From contig JAMZAV010000070.1 in NCBI GenBank assembly GCA_024449915.1, positions 124,001-188,000 on the forward strand: 64,000 nt of DNA. The letters are read 5' to 3'. Below are positions 55,629 to 64,000 of the stretch, piece after piece. Under the pieces are notes generated by a model. It saw only the letters and a program-made list of their open reading frames with translations, ran no database searches and had not been told where the DNA came from. The first letter of the stretch is position 1; every line of letters begins with the position of its first letter. Position numbers and translations under genes: made by a program. The DNA is from Sweltsa coloradensis. Its lineage: Eukaryota > Arthropoda > Insecta > Plecoptera > Chloroperlidae.

Positions 55629-56288
55629 TTAAAGGGGTATTTAACCGCTAAACTAAAAAAATATATTTCATTCAGGCTAACTAGTAATGAATTTAGCAAT
55701 TAACAGAAAAATTATTGGGGCCACCATGATCTCCCAAAAAATTGTCAAACATGACATTTTTAGAGCTAGGTCCCATCGGCAAAAATCTCCCATAAGAAAT
55801 AACATGGGGACGACCTCTATGCCCCGTGACCTTGGAGGATTTTGATCCAAAAAAATATTGGCCATTATTGACGAACTCGACAGCCTTTTCTGTAAATTCT
55901 CTATATTTTGTTTTGTAATTTGGGCAAGTAGTTCGGTCAATATATGCTGATTACCAAGATGGGGTGTGATTTTGGAATGCATATTTTTGCGTGTTTGAGG
56001 GTATATTTGGGCACAGTTTCAAGACACGATGTTACAAAGGGGCATTTTAGATTGGTAGTATGCTCTAGTATCTATGTGGACCAATAAAGAAGCAGGTTAA
56101 AGTCGATTTAGGAAATTTTCAAAAACACCAATTTTCGCCAATTTCTGGATCAAACAAATTAACAAATTAAAAAGTTCGTGTTAAATCACAGTTACAAGAT
56201 ATAATTTTTTAAACGGTCATTTAAAGTGTAGTATTGTGCTATAGATCATGTGGTAAAAAATAATTTTTGGTTTTTTTAGCCCCTTTAA
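55629..56288 (+). mobile_element. TTAA-flanked MITE E, longer copy
   Basis: The ends TTAAAGGGGTATTTAACC and TTTTTTAGCCCCTTTAA are inverted, with TTAA outermost. The right third (AGCAGGTTAAAGTCGATTTA, CACCAATTTTCGCCAATTTC TGG, GTGTTAAATCACAGTTACAA) matches 47130-47390 reversed. The middle contains a 101-codon minus open frame (55677-55982) with no recognised domain. Confidence 0.7.
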
Positions 56289-56394
56289 GATATAAAAATC
56301 AAATCCTCCACGAATGTATTTATGAATAAATTCGTATTTTGAGTCTGGGGGCACTTGCATTTAAAGCGTACAACGAAATCGACAAATTTACATT

Positions 56395-56600
56395 AACCAA
56401 CTTCAACCCGACGTATTAAAATAGTTAACACCGACCCAACCCGTTGGGCACGATTCACCAGCGGACGAGGCAAGAACCAACAACAATGTTAATTAAGAAC
56501 CAGCTTATAATTTATCAAGCGCCTAGTTGCTAGGACGTCTCGATAGTCACCGTCAACCAACTAAAGGATTGATGGCTTGAAGGCCATATCAGAAGTTAGG
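56395..56600 (-). repeat. Dispersed repeat H, copy 2
   Basis: Matches 24900-25075 in ordered blocks (CACCGACCCAACC, GCACGATTCACC, TTATAATTTATCAAGCGCCT AGTTGCTA, GGACGTCTCGATAGTCACCG). On the minus strand it follows the tRNA-like head at 57035 after MITE F, so H may be the body of a tRNA-derived SINE. Confidence 0.5.
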
Positions 56601-56605
56601 AGGGT

Positions 56606-56935
56606 ATAGGACATTCCTGATCGCTCGGCCCACTGACACCACAGATGTTTGAAATTTTGGACAGTTGTCACGGATATAATGGCAATACAATAACACTTTT
56701 TAAGAAATGTTCTTAACATTTTAAAAAATTGAATTGATTTCAGGTTTTAGGATTTTCTTAAAAAGTTCAAAATTGACCATGTTCATGGATTGATCCTGGC
56801 TGATAAATTATTGAAAATCTACGACTGTAGAGCTGTCCATGTATGCTTTATTTGACAACTATGTACAGTTTCATATACGTCGGATTCATCCTGGCCGAGC
56901 GAATAGCTATGTGCCAACTGCCAAATGTGTCCTAT
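56606..56935 (-). mobile_element. MITE F, copy 2
   Basis: The ends TATAGGACATTCC and AATGTGTCCTATA share the TAGGACA tip in inverted orientation. The interior matches 47549-47902 reversed (GTCCATGTATGCTTTATTTG, GGCCGAGCGAATAGCTATG, CAACTGCCAAATGTG). It lies between a tRNA-like head and repeat H. Confidence 0.65.
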
Positions 56936-56954
56936 AATCCCGCTTAAATGTATT

Positions 56955-57035
56955 TTGCCTATGACGGATTTCGAACTCGGGAACATCTGCATGAGAAGCA
57001 GGGACTCTTAGCCACTAGACCAACGAGCCACACCT
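56955..57035 (-). repeat. tRNA-like sequence (Glu-CTC-like), probable SINE head
   Basis: On the minus strand GCTCGTTGGTCTAGTGGC is a perfect A-box region. CTGC-TTCTCAT-GCAG forms an anticodon arm reading CTC (Glu), and GAGTTCGAAATCC is a near B box. The T stem pairs badly, so it is a decayed tRNA or a tRNA-derived SINE promoter rather than a working tRNA. Confidence 0.55.
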
Positions 57036-58505
57036 TGTGTATGTGTGTATGACACTGGAGTAACTAATCAGTGCAGGCAATACTTCTCGAACGTTAGTAT
57101 TATGCAACATGTTCGTGTCTTGTAAGTCGTGGGGACCTTGGATTTGTGAACCTAGTAGCTGGGTTAATTCAATAATGTAGGGTAGACCACGATGTATCGA
57201 GTGGCTCAGCCTTGTAGAGGTTGCCTGGGCTAGATAAGTGGAACATTTCACTCTAGGCCCGTATAGTGGATTCACGAATACGATATAGATTGTTCTATCC
57301 TCCAACTAAACTACCGTATCAGATTTGTAGAGTTTTGATTTTAACAATGTACTGACCTTGTGAATACTTTAATGTTGTAACTCTTATTTGGAATACAGTT
57401 AACAGAGATTTCTCATGAATTTGTTCTAAAATCACACGTGCTTCACGATTCGATACTCAATCTAAGTATTAGTAACAAGTTAGCACCAATATGTTTAATC
57501 AACGAACGTTTCATCAATGAATGATAAGTTCAACATTTTTAGTTGAAACGGGAGCTAGTATTTACATAATTAATTTTACATTATGATAATTGATTGCAAT
57601 AACCAGTTAACCGGAATTAAACCACGTGGTGATCGTGATATAAAATTACAAGCGTGTTTTCTATTATTGATAGTGAAGTATCGATCAAACAAGTCTCACT
57701 GTTTCAAACCCAAGAGCCTATTCAACATTAATTACCTTAATATAAATTAGATAATTGTTGAATCATTTCAGTTTTCATATTTTATTTACGGAGAAATAAA
57801 ATAAGTACAAATATCAAAACAACTATTTATAAACATTAGACAACATTAAATGCAACTTGTTACGAATAAAACCATGTACAAAGTAGTTTAACAATGGAAC
57901 TTTTAATGGGAGGTGCTCAATTATTCCATTGACTCTGGTAGTAGTGTATGTTATGATGTAATGTGTGTTATGAATTAATCTTACCCGAGTTAATGTGTAG
58001 GGCCTGGTACAACAACTGTACCACTATTACACCCGTGTTTACACGTGTTTTATGAAGAGTGCCACGATTATGCACTGTACACCTTTGGCAGCACAAGCGA
58101 GTTGGAGATTACAGTGTGCGTGATCTTTGAATTAGTGACTTACAACGAGTTAATACTGTTTAGAACTACCGACAAAGATTGCTTCTTTGGAATACTAACT
58201 AGTACAGGTATTTGGTGTAAGACAAATTAAGCTGTCAAGCTTTTATTACACCTCATAACAACATTATCTTGATTAAGGTTATAGATAGCTGCTTAGGACT
58301 GTTTTGAGATTTATAGCAATTTACAGAGGACTTAAAAACTATAGAATAAACTGCGTTTTCTTTAGCTTCAAAAGATCTTATTTATACAAACCCAACTCAG
58401 GGACTATTGGGTGTAAGACATTTGAACGTGTACAGGCTATTTAATACACCCATACAATTGTTTCTGATTGAGTTTTTAGCATAAGTCACCGTTTACAGAC
58501 AACAT
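57036..58505. other. Unassigned stretch
   Basis: AT-rich, with open frames at 57015-57305 and 58045-58230 lacking any known domain. No repeat match found in the window. Confidence 0.3.
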
Positions 58506-58620
58506 ATAGCAGTTTGTAAAAGTTCTGTCCCAGATGCTCAATTGGTAGAGCTATGGCACGTTAAGCCCGAGGTTCTGGGTTAGAACCCCAGTCGGGGCAA
58601 ACTTTTACGACAACTGCTAT
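58506..58620 (+). repeat. tRNA-like sequence (Asn-GTT-like) enclosed by a hairpin
   Basis: The segment 58527-58599 folds as a 73-nt cloverleaf: acceptor GTCCCAG/TCGGGGC (one mismatch), D arm GCTC-AATTGGTA-GAGC, anticodon loop ACGTTAA (GTT), and T arm CTGGG-TTAGAAC-CCCAG. C at position 33 and TTA in place of TTC in the T loop argue against function, and the anticodon stem keeps only three pairs. It is bracketed by inverted arms ATAGCAGTTTGTAAAAGTT (58506-58524) and AACTTTTACGACAACTGCTA T (58600-58620). Confidence 0.6.
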
Positions 58621-58694
58621 GAATCAATAATATTTATCTTGTTAATGAGGTACAAGCATGGCATGGGTAAATATTAAATTTAAGTTTGATGTGG

Positions 58695-58745
58695 CTGATG
58701 ACCTTTCGATTCTAGCCTCGTATGCTAGCACTTAGCTTGGCCTAT
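58695..58745 (-). repeat. tRNA-like fragment
   Basis: The minus strand reads GGCCAAGCTAAGTGCTAGCA TACGAGGCTAGAATCGAAAG, A-box-like, and similar to the AAGTGCTAGCACGAGACTC part of 60822-60885. Too short to class further. Confidence 0.4.
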
Positions 58746-59754
58746 TGGTTACTATACTACTTGTTATGAGATAGCTGTTTTAATTTCTGTATTTTTTTTA
58801 TAAATCCATACCATATTATACAGTTGTGTTTTCCGACCAATTAAAATTAGTTAAATATGACTAGTTATTATTTGTATTGTACCCTCTGAAGATTTCGTCT
58901 CTAAAACTTAATCTGTCAACAGTGATAATGTGTTGTCGATAGTTAGTAGCGCCGTTGTGACGTTTCTCTGCCCATGTTGGCAGCCTGGCCAGCCTTGATG
59001 AGTCTGCCAGCATCGGCGTCGACACTTCGCCTACAATATCATAGCTCGAACAAACAGATATCAACAACACATTGTTTCTGTTGTTGGTGTAGGTTTATAA
59101 ATAGTCAACACAGCACAATGCCAATATTTATCATTGAGATGATATCTACGTTGAAATGAGGAAGAGGAAATTTATCTATTCTTCATTAAATGTTAGACGC
59201 ACTAGCAGCAGGGTTTTTTAAACGTTAGTTGTTGATTTTTCTCCCCAGCCTATTAAGTAGAGGCATATGATTCCGAGTATTTATTTAAGTAACATATAAT
59301 GTAAGTTGTTTCTAACTGTACAATAATAATTTTGTAAAGAAAAATAGGTTGGCGTTATCCAAATAAAATAAATACATAATATACATATATAGTAATTCGT
59401 GGAGTGCCATGTTCACGTGGAAGCATGCCCTTTCTTAAATCAGTTTACATAATTTTATATTATCGCCTTATTGATTCGTATGAGAAGGTTTCAAGTAGTA
59501 CTAGAAAAGGTTAACGCTCCACGCCAAGTTTATTCTATGAATAAAATCATCCATAAGAGAATTGCAAACTTCGAAGGCTAATAAATATTACCCTCGGTTA
59601 AGTAGCCTAAGTTTATGTCTTATCAGCCAAAAATAAGATAACAGGTCTTGTCAATCATGAATCTTGTGAAAAAAACATCATACATTTATACAATACGCAC
59701 ATGAAACAAAATAATATGAGAATTATTTAGCGAGGAAGCTACCGTATACGCATC
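58746..59754. other. Unassigned stretch
   Basis: AT-rich. The opposed open frames at 58861-59159 show no recognised domain. Confidence 0.3.
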
Positions 59755-60000
59755 ACTTTTCTGTCCGTCCGTCCGTCCGTCTGTGCCTCTGTCACGTTTC
59801 ACGATAAAAACTGAACATAATTCATTGTGATTTTTAACAAGGATGATACATAATAGTTTTGGTAAACCTGCGAGTCAGGCGAAAAGAAAAGTCTTTTTCA
59901 AAAGTGGATATCCCATGGACCCGGCACCTCCACCAAAAATGTGATGAACATTGATTTCCGCTCCCTGAGTTGGGGACTCTCGCACCCGCTCAGGTGAACT
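59755..60000 (-). repeat. PBS-type retroelement fragment (primer site 59919-59935)
   Basis: On the minus strand: GAGCGGGTGCGAGAGTCC, CAGGGAGCGGAAATC, then TGGTGGAGGTGCCGGGT. The internal region follows: TATGTATCATCCTTGTTAAA, TGTTCAGTTTTTATCGTGA, CGTGACAGAGGCACAGACGG and a (GGAC)n microsatellite (59761-59780). Its block order equals that of the plus-strand copies at 40206 and 44058. Confidence 0.55.
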
Positions 60001-60800
60001 GTTGGTAAACTACAAGGTTTTCTTGTGTGAACTCGTTTTAGTGGTAGGAGAAGCAAAGCTAACTTAGACCTGGTTATTTATTATATTAACCACGTTAACT
60101 GTACCTTGCTTACACATTCTCGAAATTATTACATTTGTCAAAGATAATTCTTCTTATTTTAAACCAAAACAATTTTGTACATAACCTTAAACCAAGATCT
60201 TACACTAATTAACAACAAACCCAACATAGACAACATGTCAAACAGGGGCCCTGTAAAGGCTGGAGTGATTCTTATAACAGCTTACAAGAAAAATTAACAG
60301 ACCTTGACATTTGCAGAGATTATCTCAAATTAGAAAAAAAACATTTAATTTTTCGTGCATTTTATATACACAAGAATTTCTCAAGGCAAGCACCACAGTT
60401 ATGATTAATCACCTACGCAAACGTTACATTTTGCCAACATTACTTTATATTTACTTAACTTAAGAGTGATATTGTTTTCGAACTATTTATTAAATGATTT
60501 GTATTATGTATTATGTGTTATGTATTAAGATTGTTTAAGAACATTACTACTAAGTGTATTTCAAGACAATCGGAAATTATGAGTAAGCATACAATCGTGT
60601 ATTATTGTTGCTAAAGAAATAAAAACGTATTATTACAATATGAATTTGAATAACATTCCGATTTATTAAATAAGATACTTTGAGATCATATGATCCTATT
60701 TAGCCGGTTTAGTTGTGGTATATTTGGTAAAAACTGTCGAAGGGCTGTTTGTAGAACTCAATCCCAGAATCGTCTATAATGAAGAATAACAAGGGAAACA
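60001..60800. other. Unassigned stretch
   Basis: AT-rich; nothing recognised. Confidence 0.3.
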
Positions 60801-60905
60801 GGAACAGTGGAGAATGCTAGCAAGGTTAATCGAACCAGGAAGGATAAGAGTCTCGTGCTAGCACTTAGCCAAGTCCATCTCTCTTCTTCTACTCCGAGCC
60901 CAGAC
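60801..60905 (-). repeat. tRNA-like sequence (probable SINE head)
   Basis: The minus strand has GGACTTGGCTAAGTGCTAGC, ACGAGACTCTTATCC and CCTGGTTCGATTAACC, giving A- and B-box spacing typical of a Pol III promoter. The loop TCTTATC is compatible with an anticodon arm but the stems are decayed. Confidence 0.5.
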
Positions 60906-61894
60906 GGGAATCTCACAACAATACAGTAGGCATGCGTGTAAGATACACACGAATCTCTCTCTGTGTTTGTGAGAAAGCAAGTGCACTTCTAGTACACCAG
61001 CTCAAGATTATCTCGCGGTCTTAACTGAAGCTATTATCGAATTGATTTCTTAAAACAAGCCCCCAGTTTTCTCTGTAATTCTCGTGTTGGGAGTCGAGAT
61101 AATAACATTCCCAGTCAGAGTCCACGTGCTCGCCTTGACTCACAACCACACCAGGTTTCGCGGAAGAATCAACGAATCCATTTCAATTAAACCTTGTATT
61201 TACTTTGGTACGTTTTCCTGTGAAACTATGCGTACACGTCGTGTTGTTTGAGCTGTGCGCTTCGTGCATGGAGGTGTGCCAGCCCCACTGTCGGAAATCT
61301 TGGCCACAGAAAGCGAAGGTGACATAATTTGGTCTCCGTCCAATTTGTGAAAGTAAACTTCGACCTCTCGGTTGCGCGTGCGCAGAGACTAGATCGCACG
61401 TCGCGCACTTGGGCCTAATCAACGGATATTGGCGATCCATTCATCCACAAGCCTCCCCGGCAACCCCGGACGGTTAATGACTACATCCTCCATCCATTGA
61501 CACTCATGACATCCTCGAACTAACATAGGGTGGATCATAAACCTATTTACTCAACTATATATTCCGCATTTTCGAAATCTGTGCACATAGCGCTGTTTGT
61601 TGCCGTAATGCAAGCATTCCACGTTTAAAAATAAATATATTCGATTTAAACCAGGTAAATTCTGAACAGTTGCAATAACATTGTTACGTTTTCCTTCCGA
61701 CATTTCATGCAGAGATGACGGCGTGTGCACATGTTTTACGTATTTTATGTTTTTTATTCTGACTGTGAGTAAGAAAATACATACACACGCCTGCACCATA
61801 TTTATTTATTATTATTCTTTATGGATAATTCATATACACGGAATTATACTGTGTAGATAAAACTGTCCCTTGTTAGGCTATTAAGAAGTGAAGT
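60906..61894. other. Unassigned stretch
   Basis: GC-balanced between 60900 and 61500. The minus open frames 61183-61440 and 61551-61799 have no recognised domain. Confidence 0.3.
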
Positions 61895-62060
61895 ATGTTT
61901 CTCGATTTGGTTGGTTGGGAAACAATCTTGTTGGTATACAATCTAGAAATTACAAAATACAACCCGAGTAGGATTTAAGGTGAAACTAGAGGTGGGCCTA
62001 TCCTGAAAAATGGAGACCCGGGTTGGATTTTGTAATTTATTGTTTGAATTGAATATGGGC
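61895..62060. repeat. Dispersed repeat I, imperfect palindrome
   Basis: TTTCTCGATTTGGTTGGTTG GGAAACA and (reversed) GGGTTGTATTTTGTAATTTC TAGATTGTAT resemble 35050-35165. GACCCGGGTTGGATTTTGTA ATTTATTG at 62012-62040 is the mirrored counterpart. Confidence 0.45.
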
Positions 62061-63341
62061 AAAGAAAAATAGCTGGGAAAATGTTATAATTATCTGGTCT
62101 GTTTGAAAGACTGAAGGCATATCTTCAATTTATTACTGAGATAATACTTATTCTATATTCGGGCAACGAACCTGCAGTATCCCTAATAAGAGTCCCCCGT
62201 CTGTTGTTGTTGTTGACACTATCAGTCATCAAAAACATTAAAATCTACTGTCCAACCTAAGATTACATTTAATTCTACTCTTGATTTGTTCTCCAGATTC
62301 AATATTCATAGGTTCTCGGTCTCCTCTTACTATCATGATTGCAACATCCTGATGGGAAGACAACACTAAGATCGGAGGGAAAAACTTTATTATTGTAATT
62401 ACTTTTTACAGAAGAAAGGGCACAAGTAAATATTTTCACATATTCAAACCTTCGACGAACACTATCTTACACGAGCTATCTTATACAAAACGTAAACAGC
62501 ACGTACTGTAGTAGGCAAACACCATTTGGTCGTTAATGTTGTTGTGATAGCAATGCCAAACAAATATGCAACTTAACTTTAATGTTATAGAATTATCTTG
62601 GTCGATATTTTTCAAATTTGATTTATTAAAACTCAATTCAAAATTGATTAATATATTTCACTTTCTTTTAAATCATTAGTATCTTTGCGAGTGGTGGACA
62701 CTTGGAAGAATGTTTCCGTCAGCTATGTTGGGCGTATAGAATTAACTTTGAGCTGAAACCTATTATTATCTTAGTACTGAATAACTTAACGGCGAAACAA
62801 GCATGGCACACACATCGTATGCCAAAACAACGCCACCTGTAAAGAAGGACGGCCCAAACTATTGTTAAACTGTGTTCATTGAGGGACTAGCGGGTCACGA
62901 CAACAATAGCAATCCCAAGCTGTCTGCTGTTAAGCTACCCACAAATTGTTTTACAGATGTAAAAATATTCAAAAATAGGACTTTTCACTAGTAAAACACT
63001 ATCAATTTAAAACATCTTTGAGAAAGAGAAATGAAGGAAGGAAGCTTAAAAGAACTATGCTATATACTACTAATATTTAAGCTTTTCCTTTATTTAGGAG
63101 TGCAATAAGTAACATTTACTTTTGCTTATTATACAGTACCAGGTATATTTACCAGCAGAATGAACATAATTCCAGAGGAGACAACGCTTTCACGCCATTA
63201 TTTGGCAGAATTGGAAGAGGTGGGCTTAGCTGTCGTTCAGCCGAGTTTCGCAGCATGGAGCACGAAAGACTTGACGAGAGACGGGTTCGGGAACCCAGTT
63301 CTTTGCTAGGTCATCAAGGCCTCTAAGGCCCATTGCATCTG
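62061..63341. other. Unassigned stretch
   Basis: AT-rich, with no recognised gene or repeat. Confidence 0.3.
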
Positions 63342-63420
63342 GTTGATATACACATTTTGATGAGTGAAGCTATTGTAGTGATAATCGAATCAACTCACTC
63401 ATCAAAATGTGTATATCAAC
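63342..63420. repeat. Perfect 26-bp inverted repeat with a 27-base loop
   Basis: GTTGATATACACATTTTGAT GAGTGA (63342-63367) is exactly reversed at 63395-63420. The RNA of either strand would form a 26-bp hairpin. It lies in otherwise plain sequence. Confidence 0.8.
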
Positions 63421-64000
63421 AAAACATTCACATTAATTGTCATTTCGCCAAAATTATAATTTTAATTTTAATGACTTTAAAGCAAAGGTATCGTATAAGA
63501 AACCGGCCCGGGGATTTCTTTCCTCTCTTTATGAGGTTGGGTTGGAGATGGCCAAGGGAAACCTAATCTAAGCATTCACCTTTTGACTCAGGAAACCCTT
63601 AGATAAAACCTTTAGAATGGCTTACCACAGGATGGTCCTCCCCAGTTCGAATTTTATTGAAACAAGCTCTATCCGTGTGATATCTATACATAATTTTCTC
63701 AATAATTTATCAGTTTCAGAGAAAAAGTTTGCTAAAACAATATGAAACACGTTTGTGGATCTTAAACTGTTATTTTTAAGATTGTACTGATTCCTAAAGA
63801 TTTTTGTTTGTGGTTTTACAATAAAGTTTCTCTACTTCATAATAACATTTTCCTTTATGATCTACGACAAACAGCTGATGATACGTTTATTGAAACAAGT
63901 TGTGCCAACGCAGCACCAGCAAATGTGGACAATTCCACCTTTTTATGCTGTAACATCTACTAGAAATTATTTCGGGCGAAATAACAGACAGTTTTGTTGG
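63421..64000. other. Unassigned window end
   Basis: AT-rich; nothing recognised. The open frame 63333-63566 overlaps the hairpin and lacks a known domain. Confidence 0.3.

Noticed and set aside
55677..55982. 101-codon minus-strand open frame inside MITE E
   Set aside because: No recognisable domain, placed wholly within a short element with terminal inverted repeats; most likely chance.
58527..58599. Functional tRNA-Asn gene
   Set aside because: C at position 33, a changed TTC in the T loop and only three pairs in the anticodon stem make function unlikely.

Overview
This window is animal nuclear DNA, most probably from an insect with a large, repeat-rich genome. The only real host gene I can support is the voltage-gated potassium channel Shaker (Kv1), on the minus strand. 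Two of its exons are present and nearly match the Drosophila protein as I remember it. They are a 127-nt exon (28128-28254) ending in ...ERVVIN, and a 266-nt exon (7815-8080) carrying most of the T1 tetramerisation domain. Both have clean AG/GT splice sites and compatible phases, with a 20-kb intron between them. The next downstream exon (linker and S1) and the alternative N-terminal exons were not found. I cannot name the insect order.

Everything else is intronic or flanking DNA, AT-rich and dominated by non-coding mobile elements. The commonest are Helentron/HINE-like elements. They have no coding capacity, end in CCTAGT after a short hairpin, and repeat their 5' tip inverted just inside the 3' end (an asymmetric terminal inverted repeat). 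I see four related groups: A (5554, 11809, 13236, 16056, 16675, 28994, 29979, 30573, 31170, 45811), B (nested pair 19727-21112, and 51401), C (48253, 49894-50468) and L (22301-24658). One B copy sits inside another B copy in opposite orientation, so the empty target site can be read directly.

A second system is a scattered 17-18 base motif, TGGTGGAGGTGCCGGGTA, found about nine times. It is complementary to the 3' end of insect tRNA-Ala including CCA, so it looks like a reverse-transcriptase primer binding site (PBS) of small, non-coding LTR/TRIM-like retroelements. In two copies a tRNA-like Pol III cassette lies about 110-125 nt upstream in the same orientation.

Other content: two decayed non-LTR (Jockey/CR1-type) reverse transcriptase fragments (14093-15470 and 38850-40010); several MITE-like palindromes (311-1696, 27038-27519, 42285-42914, 47130-47390, 47549-47902, 55629-56288, 56606-56935); a 1.4-kb inverted repeat (48066-49448); tRNA-like/SINE heads; a 20-bp minisatellite of CACGTG E-boxes (32621-32880); a GAGTGGAG-rich minisatellite (52135-52680); and a decayed satellite-like block (34440-35700). 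Most open reading frames over 60 codons lie in these repeats and are not genes. All calls come from reading alone, without alignment or database search.
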